A stretch of 37,948 bases of DNA. It comes from Planctomycetaceae bacterium. GTDB lineage: Bacteria; Planctomycetota; Phycisphaerae; Phycisphaerales; SM1A02. Location of the stretch: assembly GCA_027488415.1 (NCBI GenBank), contig JAIYBS010000210.1, positions 1 through 37,948 on the forward strand. Direction: 5' to 3'. Of the stretch, positions 27,101-34,468 are shown piece by piece. The notes beneath the pieces are model-generated. The model searched no databases, had not been told where the DNA came from, and saw nothing but the letters and a program-made list of their open reading frames with translations. Within the stretch, counting starts at the first letter, position 1. The number at the start of each line of letters is the position of its first letter. Made by a program: the position numbers and the translations under genes.

Positions 27101-27319
27101 GGGCACGCCGTTGATCTGCCGCTCGAGCAGGCGGGTCACGACGTCCGACGTCGTGGACGCGGACGCGCCGGGGTAGAACGCCGTGACCTGCACGGTCGGC
27201 GGTGTGATCGGCGGGAACTGCGCCACCGGCAGGATCGTCATGGACAGCCCGCCGGCGATCACCATCAGCAGGGCGATCACCGTGGCGAAGATGGGGCGCC
27301 GGATGAAGAAGTCGATCAT
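24173..27319 (-). CDS. RND multidrug efflux pump inner-membrane protein (HAE1/AcrB type)
   Basis: This 1048-aa protein has the full AcrB architecture: 12 predicted membrane helices and two large periplasmic loops. It starts MIDFFIRRPIFATVIALLM, the usual TM1. Proton-relay residues are in place: D409 and D410 in GIVVDDAIVVVEN (TM4) and K938 in GLAAKNAILIVEF (TM10). The first repeat has PPTVQVTAFYPGAS, typical of HAE1 pumps. It exports hydrophobic or amphiphilic compounds by proton antiport in a tripartite complex. The start overlaps the adaptor stop by 4 nt, so it is the third gene of the operon. Substrates cannot be predicted, and no local regulator gene adjoins it. Confidence 0.96.
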   Translation of the reverse strand: MIDFFIRRPIFATVIALLMVIAGGLSMTILPVAQFPPITPPTVQVTAFYPGASASTTSDVVTRLLERQINGVPGMIYMSSNSVNGGNAVITVTFDVGYDLSIGTVDVQNYAQTAIPQLPPEVQQQGIAVRKQSTDFVQVVGLRSPNGTYDGDFLSNYADIAIVQTLQRIPGVAQVANFGLRQYSMRVWLDTQRLASMGIQPQEVYLAISEQNRQAVGGQAGAAPYGDAQAPAFTMQVNALGRLQQVRDFEEIVVRSDDRGTVQVKDVARVELGAANYASVGKQDGETGALLGIFQLPGSNAFEIAKAVNSAMESLRKDFPQDIEYRINYDTTKFVRASISEVVETFWEAAVLVLVIIYVFLQSFRTTLIPMIAIPVSIIGTFAVMLGLGFSINTLTLLGLVLAIGIVVDDAIVVVENVERKFEHGETDPFRAASAAMKEVAGPIVATTLSLAAVFVPAALMPGVTGQLYNQFAMTIAISVILSGINSLTLSPALAAIFLRPRQMAKTGPFGAFNRAFGRTELAYEALVGWLIRRWMVAGAVFALAIAAALWLVATASTAFVPDEDNGYFFVAYQLPAGTPLERTNAFAAQAREIVAAQPEVETVIEINGTNFLANAPQSNSGVLIPVLKPWDERPGAAHTTGAIVRRLQPLLWTLPGGMAFPFNPPSIPGLGTVGGFQLQLVDRAGLGTDRLFAAAQELIAEAAKHPDRVVGVSTFFQKDVPQVWLDIDRAKMQRLGVTVADAFTVLQLNFGSAYVNQFNRFNQVYQVYVQADAPNRMAPEDLDRLYVMNKERRMIPFSAFAHARTTTGPDNLTHYNVTDTVAINGAGAPGVSSGDATAFMEELCERVLPPGLAYEWTGITYQERKSSNAAPIVFTLAIVAVFLFLAAQYESWTLPVLVVGAVPFAALGALAGLRVLGMPLDVYAQIGLVMLIGLAAKNAILIVEFAKEGSEHGKSPVEAAMDAARLRLRPILMTAFSFILGVVPLVIATGAGANARRSIGVTVLVGLAVSTLLSLVIVPVFYALLVIVRDRVWGADAAAPAAEPAKH

Positions 27320-28464
27320 CGCGCGGCCTTGTCCATCCGCTCCTGCACCTGCGCCTCGACGGCGGCGCGCATCGCCTCGGGCGAGACGGTCTGCGCGCCG
27401 TCGTAGAGCTTCTGCATGCCCTCGACGACCACCTGGTCGGCGGCGCCGATGCCCTCGGTGATGACGATGCCGGCGCCGCCGCGGGGGCCGGTCTTGACGA
27501 CCTTCTGGCGGGCCTTGCCCTCGCCGTCGACCGTCCAGAGCGTCGCCGCCGCGGTCTGGTAGACGATCGCCTGCTCGGGCACGGTCACCGCGCCCTCGAG
27601 CCGGTCGACCTCGAGGCGCACGTTCACGTAGGCGCCCGGAGCCATCAGCCGGTCCGCGTTCGGCACCTCGAGCCGGGTGCGGATCGTCGCGGTGTCACGG
27701 TTCACGGTGTTGTCGAGGAACACGACCTTGCCGTTGCGGCTCCAGCCGCCGCCGGGGAGCGACGCGACCGTCGAGGCGTCGCCGTCCTTGAGCATGCGCC
27801 GGAGCGCGGGGATGTCCATGTCGACCGGCTGGAACTCGACCCACATCGGGTCCATCTGCCGGACGGTGACGAGCACCTGCTGCGGCGTGACGTAGGTGCC
27901 CGGGTAGATGTTGGTCGCGCTGGCCTGCCCGTCCGCCGGGCTCGCGACGCGCGTGAACGAGAGATCGAGGTTCGCCTGGTCGAGGAGCGCGCGCCTGGCC
28001 GCGAGGTTCGCAGTGGCGACGCGCTCGTTCGCGATCAGGCGGTCGAACTCCTGCTGCGAGATTGCGCTCACCTCGACGAGCGGCCGGTTGCGCGCCACCA
28101 TATCGGAGGCGTTGCGGAGCTCGGCCTGGACGATCGCCACGTCGGCCTTCGCCTTCTCGACGGCGACCTCGTAGGGCCGCGGGTCGATGACGTAGAGCAT
28201 CTGGCCGTCCGTCACGTCCTGGCCGTTGGCGAAGCCCTGCGCGTCGATCCAGCCGGCGACGCGCGGGATGACGTCGACGGTACGGACGCTCATCGTGATG
28301 CCCGGGTAGTCGCGGTGCACCGGCACGTCGGCGACCGTCGGCGTGACGGTGCGCACGGGCGCTGGCGGCGGCCCGGCGGGCGCGGCCGGCGGCTTGGAGC
28401 AGGCCGCCGCGGCGAGCGCGGCGCAGGCGAGGGTGGCTCGGAGCGTCTTCATGGTGTGGCTCAT
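27316..28464 (-). CDS. RND efflux periplasmic adaptor (membrane fusion protein), lipoprotein
   Basis: This 382-aa AcrA/MexA-type adaptor bridges pump and outer-membrane channel. The N-terminus MSHTMKTLRATLACAALAAA precedes a lipobox-like AAAAC, so it is probably lipidated. A lipoyl/barrel-sandwich half (DVIPRVAGWI) is followed by a helical hairpin (about 100-160) with AISQQEFDRL, then a second lipoyl half (VASPADG) and a beta-barrel (MDPMWVEF). I chose ATG 28464, 5 nt after the channel-gene stop, because GAGGG lies upstream; ATG 28452 (378 aa) is the alternative and lacks a clear ribosome site. Second gene of the tripartite operon. Confidence 0.93.
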   Translation of the reverse strand: MSHTMKTLRATLACAALAAAACSKPPAAPAGPPPAPVRTVTPTVADVPVHRDYPGITMSVRTVDVIPRVAGWIDAQGFANGQDVTDGQMLYVIDPRPYEVAVEKAKADVAIVQAELRNASDMVARNRPLVEVSAISQQEFDRLIANERVATANLAARRALLDQANLDLSFTRVASPADGQASATNIYPGTYVTPQQVLVTVRQMDPMWVEFQPVDMDIPALRRMLKDGDASTVASLPGGGWSRNGKVVFLDNTVNRDTATIRTRLEVPNADRLMAPGAYVNVRLEVDRLEGAVTVPEQAIVYQTAAATLWTVDGEGKARQKVVKTGPRGGAGIVITEGIGAADQVVVEGMQKLYDGAQTVSPEAMRAAVEAQVQERMDKAAR

Positions 28465-28469
28465 CGGGG

Positions 28470-29987
28470 TCAGCCCTCGGTCCGCCCGCCGTTCGGGGCG
28501 AGGAAGTCGTTGGCCGTCGGGGTCGGGTTGAAGCGCCGCACGTCGTCCACGGCGGGCGGCATCGGGCTCATCTCCCAGCCGCCGCCGAGCGACCGGTACA
28601 GCTCGACGCAGTTCTGCGCCATGAGGCCTTCTGCCTGCGCGAGTCCGTCGCGCGCGACGACGTACGCCTGCAGGTATTGGATGAGCCGAGTGATGTCGAT
28701 CGTGCCGGCGCGGTACTGGAGGAACGCCAGGTCGAACGCGGCCTGGATCTCGCGGGCGCTGTCCGTGTAGCTGCTGCGCACCACGCGCGCGGCGTTGAAC
28801 GACGCGATCGACGACTCCACCTGGTTCACGGCAGTGATCACGGCGAGCTGGTACCGCAGCAGCGCATCGGCCGCCCGCGCCTTCGACTGGATCACGCGCG
28901 CCTCGGCGGCCCCGGTGAGGATGTCCATGAACCGCCAGGTCACGGCCGGGGTGATCCCGTAGGTCATGTTGTTGTTCCAGTCCGCGAGGCTGTCGAAGTT
29001 CGGCGTCTGGATGATGAAGTTGCCGGTGAAGCTGAAGCGCGGCAGGTAGCCGGCCTCGGCGATGCCGATCTGCGCGGTCGCGGCTTGGAGCGCGCGCTCG
29101 GCAGCCTGCACGTCGGGCCGCCGCTCGAGGAGCGTGGCGGGAAGCCCGACGGAGATCGGCATCTCGACGTTCGGTACCGGGCGGTCCTCGGTCACGACCT
29201 TGCGCACGTGCTCCGGGGTCTCGCCGAGCAGGATCGCGAGCCCCGCAACCTGCTGCGCGATCAGGCCGTCGAAGCGGTTCGCGTCGCCGAGCGCGGATGC
29301 CTGGCGGGAGCGGACCTCCGCCAGCTCCACCTTGGAGCCGGCCTGGAATCGCACCTTCTTCTCGATGGCGTCGACCAGCTTGCCGTAGCCCGTGGCGAGG
29401 TCGCGGAACGCCGCGCGCTGCGACTGCAGCTGCCGGATGGTCACGTACGCCTGCGCGACCTCCGCACGCACGCTGACGAGCGCCGCGCGGTACTGGGCGG
29501 CACTCATCTGCACGTTCGACACGCCCGACTCGATCTGCCGTCGCACCGCGCCCCAGACGTCGAGCTCCCAGTACGCGCTCGCGACGTTCCACTGCCAGTT
29601 GTTGAACGGCTCGCGCAGCGCGTCCGGGTTCGGCACGCCGAGCTGGTTCGCGTCGATCCGGCGCCGGTCGTAGGCGATGCCCGTGTTGATGTCGGGAAAC
29701 AGCTTCGAGAAGTCCACCGTGTACTGCGCGCGGTACGTCTCGAGCGCGAGCAGCGAGCGGCGCAGGTCGATGTTCTGCAGGTCCGCGCGAGCCACGAGCT
29801 CGTCGAGCACGGGGTCGCGGAAGTTCTGCCACCAGCGCTCCGAGCGCGGCTCGGTCGCGTCGAGGCCGGGCCCGCGCGTCGCGGTGAACCGCTCGCCCGC
29901 GGCGATCTCGGGCCGCTGGTAGTCAGGGCCGATGGCGCAGCCGCCGAGCGCGAGCGCGGCGAGGATCATGGATGCGGTCGTCCGCAT
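28470..29987 (-). CDS. Outer-membrane efflux channel (OprM/NodT family), lipoprotein
   Basis: This 505-aa TolC-like channel starts with a lipoprotein signal (MRTTASMILAALALGGC, lipobox LGGC). IGPDYQRP after the Cys is typical of the OprM/NodT family. Two repeated coiled-coil halves are seen (about 60-270 and 275-480), with LLERRPDVQAAERALQAA marking the second. It forms the outer-membrane exit duct for the pump encoded downstream. The gene order channel, adaptor, pump is on one strand with short gaps. TACACT lies 7 nt before the start, suggesting that the operon begins here with a leaderless mRNA. An outer membrane in this organism is implied. Confidence 0.94.
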   Translation of the reverse strand: MRTTASMILAALALGGCAIGPDYQRPEIAAGERFTATRGPGLDATEPRSERWWQNFRDPVLDELVARADLQNIDLRRSLLALETYRAQYTVDFSKLFPDINTGIAYDRRRIDANQLGVPNPDALREPFNNWQWNVASAYWELDVWGAVRRQIESGVSNVQMSAAQYRAALVSVRAEVAQAYVTIRQLQSQRAAFRDLATGYGKLVDAIEKKVRFQAGSKVELAEVRSRQASALGDANRFDGLIAQQVAGLAILLGETPEHVRKVVTEDRPVPNVEMPISVGLPATLLERRPDVQAAERALQAATAQIGIAEAGYLPRFSFTGNFIIQTPNFDSLADWNNNMTYGITPAVTWRFMDILTGAAEARVIQSKARAADALLRYQLAVITAVNQVESSIASFNAARVVRSSYTDSAREIQAAFDLAFLQYRAGTIDITRLIQYLQAYVVARDGLAQAEGLMAQNCVELYRSLGGGWEMSPMPPAVDDVRRFNPTPTANDFLAPNGGRTEG

Positions 29988-29994
29988 CCGGGCA

Positions 29995-30000
29995 AGTGTA
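29995..30000 (-). promoter_or_regulatory. -10-like element TACACT, leaderless start of RND operon
   Basis: TACACT is followed by 7 nt (tgcccgg) and the ATG at 29987 on the minus strand. Confidence 0.5.
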
Positions 30001-30021
30001 GTGGTCGGGCCGGAGCCCTCC

Positions 30022-30035
30022 CCGGCGATCGCCGG
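30022..30035. other. 14-bp perfect palindrome CCGGCGATCGCCGG
   Basis: This palindrome lies in the 81-nt gap between phhA (ending 30069) and the efflux operon promoter (29995-30000). It sits 22 bp upstream of that -10 element, near the expected -35 region, so it could be a repressor site. It could equally be part of the phhA 3' end. No T tract follows. Confidence 0.4.
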
Positions 30036-30068
30036 ATGGCCGGTTGCGTTCCCGTCGACGTGCCGCGC

Positions 30069-30932
30069 TCAGGCCGTGGCGTGCGACTTCGCGCCGTCGA
30101 GGATCCGCTGCGCGTAGGTGTTCATCGCGTCGCGCAGCTGCTCGAAGCTGTCGAGCACGTAGAGGATCGGCTGATAATGGTCGATCTCGAAGCTCGTGCT
30201 GCAGACGGTCTCGAGGTCGAACGGGCGTCGATCGACCTCGGGCGAGGTCAGCGCGTGCTTGCTCTCGCCGGGGCTGGAGATCAGGCCGCTGCCGTACAGG
30301 CGGTTGCGGCCGCCCTCGCGGATCAGGCCGAACTCGACGGTGAACCAGAAGAGCCGCGCGAGGCGCTCGGTGTGGTGCGGGTCGTCGGTGGTCAGCGCGG
30401 CCTTGCCGTAGGTCTGCAGGAAGTCGGCGAAGGTCGGGTCGGCGTGCAGCGGCACGTGGCCGAAGATGTCGTGGAAGATGTCCGGCTCGGGCAGGTAGTC
30501 GATCGACTCCTTCGGGCGGATCACGATCGTGGTCGGGAACTCGCGGCGCGCGAGGCAGGCGAAGAACGCCTTCGCGGGCAGGTAGCCGGGGACGGCCTTG
30601 CTCTGCCAGCCCGTGAGCGGCTTGAGGAAGGTGTTCACCGACCTCGGCCCCTCGAGGTAGGGGATGTAGTCGCGCACGAGCTTGATGCTCGCCGCGCCCG
30701 TGAGGTAGACGTTGCTCGCGTTGTCGGCGAGGAACGCCATCTGGCGGTCGTACAGCGTGCGCCAGGTCTCCTGGTTCTCCTCGGTGTAGCCCGCGTAGTT
30801 CTGGTCGATGTACGCCTGCGTGATGTCGGGGAAGCCCGGCTCGCCGAAGCGGTTCGCGTAGTCCTGCGCGGCGCGCCCCTTGGGGCCGTCGATCATCGCG
30901 TGGTTGAGGCTGCCCGACATCTTGTTCGCCAT
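30069..30932 (-). CDS. phhA: Phenylalanine-4-hydroxylase
   Basis: This 287-aa protein is a bacterial-type tetrahydropterin-dependent monooxygenase that makes tyrosine from phenylalanine. The iron triad is H154 and H159 (PDIFHDIFGHVP) and E200 (FWFTVEFGL). Pterin- and substrate-contacting blocks such as RRPFDLETV are present. It lacks the ACT domain of animal enzymes, as expected for bacteria. TACAAT lies exactly 6 nt before the ATG, a near-consensus -10, supporting this start over Met5. No pterin-carbinolamine dehydratase gene adjoins it. It is near aro genes but on the opposite strand, so its role could be tyrosine supply or phenylalanine breakdown. Confidence 0.95.
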   Translation of the reverse strand: MANKMSGSLNHAMIDGPKGRAAQDYANRFGEPGFPDITQAYIDQNYAGYTEENQETWRTLYDRQMAFLADNASNVYLTGAASIKLVRDYIPYLEGPRSVNTFLKPLTGWQSKAVPGYLPAKAFFACLARREFPTTIVIRPKESIDYLPEPDIFHDIFGHVPLHADPTFADFLQTYGKAALTTDDPHHTERLARLFWFTVEFGLIREGGRNRLYGSGLISSPGESKHALTSPEVDRRPFDLETVCSTSFEIDHYQPILYVLDSFEQLRDAMNTYAQRILDGAKSHATA

Positions 30933-30938
30933 GCCGGG

Positions 30939-30944
30939 ATTGTA
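30939..30944 (-). promoter_or_regulatory. -10-like element TACAAT, leaderless start of phhA
   Basis: TACAAT is followed by exactly 6 nt (cccggc) and the ATG at 30932. This is the closest of the series to the sigma-70 consensus TATAAT. Confidence 0.55.
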
Positions 30945-30962
30945 GGGGGAGCCGCCGGGAAT

Positions 30963-31586
30963 TCAGCGCGCCGACGCCGCGATGCGCTCGAGCCAGGGAC
31001 GGACCTCCGCCGGGGCCGCAAACGGCGGCTCCGCGGGAATGCGGGCGATCCCGATCTGCGCACGCGCGTCGATGCCCCAGGGGTCGACCCCGACGACCTT
31101 CGGGTCGACGAGCCGATGCCCGCCGGACGAGGCCGTGGCGGCCGCCGCGATCACCGCCGGCTGGCAGTGCGCGTTCAGCTCCTTGCAGAGCGCGGGCTCC
31201 TGCGCGGCGAACGCGTTCGGCCGCACCAGCGCCTGCCCGTCGATGAAGTAGCCCTTGAAGCGCGCGGCATCCACCTGCACCTTGGCCCAGCGCACGTCCG
31301 GCGGCTCGCCGTGATAGAAGCACCAGCGGTCGCAGAGCGCGCCGTCCGGGCCCTCCTCGGTGATCTGCTCGAGCGTCACCTGCAGCACGAGCGACTCGTC
31401 GGAGTCGTCCGGCAGCTCGATCGCGACGTCGACGGCACGGAGCATCGCCACCATCACCGGCGCGACGAGGTTCCCGTCGGGCGTCGGCGCGACGCGGATC
31501 TCGACGCGCTCCCCGTCGAATCGGATGCGCCCCGAGAGGTGCGCGCGCAGGAACCGGTATGCCTCTTCGGCGATCTCGTCGCTCAT
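30963..31586 (-). CDS. Conserved protein of unknown function, possible FMN-binding split-barrel/HugZ-like
   Basis: This 207-aa soluble protein starts MSDEIAEEAYRFLRAHLSG. The body is beta-rich (NLVAPVMVAMLRAVDVAIEL, then LVLQVTLEQI and DRWCFYHGEPPDVRWAKVQ). The C-terminal part has KELNAHCQPAVIAAA and VVGVDPWGIDARAQIGIARI. The late block resembles the C-terminal domain of HugZ/DUF2470-type split-barrel proteins, but I cannot confirm this by eye and no FMN-site residues are certain. The frame extends 14 codons further upstream, but TACGAT 7 nt before the ATG at 31586 supports this start. It is divergent from aroDE with only 35 nt between. Confidence 0.7.
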   Translation of the reverse strand: MSDEIAEEAYRFLRAHLSGRIRFDGERVEIRVAPTPDGNLVAPVMVAMLRAVDVAIELPDDSDESLVLQVTLEQITEEGPDGALCDRWCFYHGEPPDVRWAKVQVDAARFKGYFIDGQALVRPNAFAAQEPALCKELNAHCQPAVIAAAATASSGGHRLVDPKVVGVDPWGIDARAQIGIARIPAEPPFAAPAEVRPWLERIAASAR

Positions 31587-31593
31587 CGCGCGG

Positions 31594-31599
31594 ATCGTA
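31594..31599 (-). promoter_or_regulatory. -10-like element TACGAT, minus-strand side of divergent pair
   Basis: TACGAT is followed by 7 nt (ccgcgcg) and the ATG at 31586 on the minus strand. A second TACGAT serves the plus strand 10 bp away. Confidence 0.45.
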
Positions 31600-31609
31600 T
31601 CGCGCGCCC

Positions 31610-31615
31610 TACGAT
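31610..31615 (+). promoter_or_regulatory. -10-like element TACGAT, plus-strand side of divergent pair (aroDE)
   Basis: TACGAT is followed by exactly 6 nt (gcccgc) and the GTG at 31622. This decides the aroDE start. Confidence 0.5.
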
Positions 31616-31621
31616 GCCCGC

Positions 31622-33247
31622 GTGACACACCTCTGCGTCTCCATCGCGGTCGAGTCGCCGGACGAGATCGACGCGGCGCTCGCCGACGCGCGGCGCTCGG
31701 CGGAGCGCGGCGCCGACCTCGTGGAATGGCGCGTCGACGCGCTCGCGGAGCAGGAGGGCGCGCTCGCGCACGTCCGGCGGCTGGTGCGCGAGTCGCCGGT
31801 TCCCTGCATCGTGACCGTGCGCGGCGCGCGCGAGGGCGGCGACTGGAACGGGAGCGACCAGGACCGGGTCTCGTTCCTCGAGGCCCTCTGCACCGCCGAG
31901 GGCGAGCCCGCCCCCGCGTACGTCGACTTCGAGCTCGCGGACTTCCAGCGCAGCGCGAACATCCGTCAGAAGGTCGAGCTCTGCGTCTCGCACCCGGGGC
32001 AGGTGCGCGCGGTCGGCACGCGGCTCATCCTCAGCGCGCACGACTTCGACGGACGACCCGCGGACCTCTCGCGGCGCTGGGCGGCGATGGCGTCGGCCGA
32101 CTCCTGCGCGGTGGCGAAGGTCGCCTGGCGCGCCCGGAGCGTGCGCGACAACCTCGAGGCGTTCGAGCTGCTCCGCACGCGCGCGAAGCCCGCCGTCGCG
32201 ATCTGCATGGGCGAGGCGGGGCTCATGAGCCGCGTGCTCGCGCCGAAGTTCGGCGCGTTCCTCACCTTCGCGCACGCCGGAACCGCCGCCGACGCGGAGC
32301 GCGCGGCCGCGCGCGCGTCCGGCACGGCGCCGGGGCAGCCGTCGGTCGAGGAGCTCGTGGAGCGCTGGGGATTCCGGCGGATCGGGCCGGCGACCCGCGT
32401 CCTCGGCGTGATCGGATGGCCGGTCGCCCACTCCCGCAGCCCCGAGGTGCACAACGCCTGGTTCCGCGAGCGCGGCGCCGATGCCGTCTACCTGCCGATC
32501 CCGGTGCCGCCGGAGTACGAGCACTTCAAGGCGACCGTCGCCGAGCTCCTCGACTTCGCGCCGCTCGACTTCCGCGGCGCGAGCGTGACGCTGCCGCACA
32601 AGGAGCACCTCGTGCGCTTCGTGCGCGAGCGCGGCGGGCACGTGGACGCGATCGCCGCGCGGATCGGCGCCGCCAACACGCTGCTCGTGGAGCCGGGCGG
32701 CGCCGTCTCGTGCACGAACACCGACGCGCCGGCGGCGGTCGACGCGCTGTGCGAGGGGATGGGCATCGAGCGCGCCGCGCTCCGCGAGAAGCGCGTCGCC
32801 GTGCTCGGCGCGGGCGGCGTCGCGCGCGCGGTCGCGGCCGGTCTCGCCGACGAGGGCGCGCGGGTCGTCGTCTTCAACCGCAGCGAGGACCGCGCGCGCG
32901 CGATGTGCGAGGACCTGATGCGCGGGACCCACGACGATGGCAACGGCTGCGGCCCGTTCGAGGGACGCATCGTCGCCGGACGCGCCTCGGAGATCGGCTG
33001 CGGCTGCTTCCACGCGTTCGTCAACTGCACGCCGGTCGGCATGGCGGGCGGGCCCGAGCCCGACGGCATCCCGCTCCCGGACGAGGTGCCGCTCGACGGC
33101 TCGGTGACGGTGATGGACACGGTCTACGCGCCGCGTGAGACGCCGCTCCTCCGCGTGGCGAGGTCCCGCGGCGCGCGGACGGTCGACGGCTGGTCGATGT
33201 TCCTCCGGCAGGCCGAGCGCCAGTCGCGGCTCTGGCGCGTCGACTGA
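31622..33247 (+). CDS. aroDE: Bifunctional 3-dehydroquinate dehydratase / shikimate dehydrogenase
   Basis: This 541-aa fusion covers steps three and four of the shikimate pathway. Residues 1-235 form a type I dehydroquinase, with E36 (EWRVD), H140 (SAHDF) and Schiff-base K166 (AKVAW). Residues 255-541 form shikimate dehydrogenase, with GWPVAHSRSPEVHN, catalytic K327 (VTLPHKE), D368 (NTDAPA) and the NADP loop GAGGVARA (397-404). The domain order matches the plant AroDE enzymes, which is less common in bacteria. The GTG at 31622 is chosen because TACGAT lies 6 nt upstream. The ATG at 31559 would overlap the divergent gene and add an unrelated Arg-rich stretch. aroC follows 48 nt downstream. Confidence 0.95.
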   Translation: MTHLCVSIAVESPDEIDAALADARRSAERGADLVEWRVDALAEQEGALAHVRRLVRESPVPCIVTVRGAREGGDWNGSDQDRVSFLEALCTAEGEPAPAYVDFELADFQRSANIRQKVELCVSHPGQVRAVGTRLILSAHDFDGRPADLSRRWAAMASADSCAVAKVAWRARSVRDNLEAFELLRTRAKPAVAICMGEAGLMSRVLAPKFGAFLTFAHAGTAADAERAAARASGTAPGQPSVEELVERWGFRRIGPATRVLGVIGWPVAHSRSPEVHNAWFRERGADAVYLPIPVPPEYEHFKATVAELLDFAPLDFRGASVTLPHKEHLVRFVRERGGHVDAIAARIGAANTLLVEPGGAVSCTNTDAPAAVDALCEGMGIERAALREKRVAVLGAGGVARAVAAGLADEGARVVVFNRSEDRARAMCEDLMRGTHDDGNGCGPFEGRIVAGRASEIGCGCFHAFVNCTPVGMAGGPEPDGIPLPDEVPLDGSVTVMDTVYAPRETPLLRVARSRGARTVDGWSMFLRQAERQSRLWRVD

Positions 33248-33281
33248 GCGGGCTTCGGGCAAGTTGCGCCGTCGGCACGGC

Positions 33282-33287
33282 TATCCT
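33282..33287 (+). promoter_or_regulatory. -10-like element TATCCT, leaderless start of aroC
   Basis: TATCCT is followed by 8 nt (caccctcg) and the ATG at 33296, so aroC may be transcribed separately from aroDE. Confidence 0.45.
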
Positions 33288-33295
33288 CACCCTCG

Positions 33296-34468
33296 ATGCT
33301 CAGCTACCGCACGGCCGGCGAATCGCACGGACCCACGATGCTCGCGTTCGTCGAGGGAATCCCCGCGGGCCTGCGCGTCGACACCGACTTCATCGACGCG
33401 GAGCTCGCGCGCCGCCAGGGGGGCTACGGTCGCGGCGCGCGCCAGCGGATCGAGACCGACCGCGTGCGCGTCCTCTCGGGCGTGCGCGCGGGCGTCACGC
33501 TCGGCTCGCCCGTGGTGCTCGAGGTCGCGAACAAGGACAGCCGCCTCGACGACCTCGAGCGCACCCCGCCCGTGACCCGCCCGCGCCCGGGCCACGCCGA
33601 CCTCGCCGGCAGCGTCAAGTGGCTGACCGCCGACTGCCGCGGCACGCTCGAGCGCGCGAGCGCGCGCGAGACCGCGGCGCGCGTCGCGGCGGGCGCGCTG
33701 TCTCGGCTCGTGCTCCGCGAGTTCGGCATCGAGGCGTTCGGCTTCGTGAGCGGCGCGATCGACGCGACCTGCGCGGTCGAGGTCGACGCGGCGGGGCTCG
33801 CGGGCCTGCGCGCCGCGCGCGACGCGAGCGAGGTCTACTGCCCCGACGCCGAGACGTCCGCGCGCATCGTCGATCACATCCACCGCGCGAAGACCGGGCA
33901 GGACACGGTCGGCGGCCGCGTCGAGGTGCACGTCCTCGGCGTTCCCGCCGGGCTCGGCACCTGCGTGCAGTGGGTCGACCGGCTCGACTCGCGCATCGCC
34001 GCGGCGGTGATGGGGATCCAGGCATTCAAGGCCGTCGAGATCGGCATGGGCGCCGACTGCGCATGGCATGTCGGCAGCGAGGTGCACGACCCGATCGAGT
34101 TCGACGCGTCGCGCACGGGCGAGCCGCACCTCGGGTTCGTGCGCCCCACGAACAACGCGGGCGGCCTCGAGGGCGGCATGACCAACGGCATGCCGGTCGT
34201 CGTCAAGGGCACGATGAAGCCGATCGCGACGCTCCTGCGCGGCATGCCGAGCGTCGACCTGGTGACGCACGCGGCGGAGCGGAGCCAGTACGAGCGCAGC
34301 GACGTGAGCGCGGTGGCCGCGGCGAGCGTCGTGATGGAGAACGTCGTCGCGTTCGAGGTCGCGCGCGCGTTCCTCCTGAAGTTCGGCGGCGACTCGATGG
34401 ACGAGCTGCGCTCGCACCACGACGCCACGATGCGCCTTGCTCGCGCGCTGCACGGAGGCGCGCGATGA
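33296..34468 (+). CDS. aroC: Chorismate synthase
   Basis: This 390-aa FMN-dependent enzyme makes chorismate from EPSP, the last common step to aromatic amino acids. Typical blocks are RTAGESHGP with catalytic H11, GGYGRGARQ, RPGHAD with the second catalytic H100, and RASARETAARVAAGA. Later blocks FVRPTNNAGGLEGGMTNG and MKPIATL are also present. Length is normal. It follows aroDE on the same strand and ends in an ATGA overlap with a GAF-domain gene, so those two are co-translated. Confidence 0.97.
   Translation: MLSYRTAGESHGPTMLAFVEGIPAGLRVDTDFIDAELARRQGGYGRGARQRIETDRVRVLSGVRAGVTLGSPVVLEVANKDSRLDDLERTPPVTRPRPGHADLAGSVKWLTADCRGTLERASARETAARVAAGALSRLVLREFGIEAFGFVSGAIDATCAVEVDAAGLAGLRAARDASEVYCPDAETSARIVDHIHRAKTGQDTVGGRVEVHVLGVPAGLGTCVQWVDRLDSRIAAAVMGIQAFKAVEIGMGADCAWHVGSEVHDPIEFDASRTGEPHLGFVRPTNNAGGLEGGMTNGMPVVVKGTMKPIATLLRGMPSVDLVTHAAERSQYERSDVSAVAAASVVMENVVAFEVARAFLLKFGGDSMDELRSHHDATMRLARALHGGAR

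Noticed and set aside
24002..27406. 1134-residue plus-strand open frame opposite the RND pump
   Set aside because: Low-complexity Arg/Asp/Glu product; the minus strand encodes a complete AcrB-type pump.
30022..30035. HIP1-like octamer GCGATCGC inside the palindrome as a cyanobacterial signature
   Set aside because: The octamer occurs elsewhere in the window (near 9652, 14699 and 25670) as expected in GC-rich DNA, and nothing else suggests a cyanobacterium.
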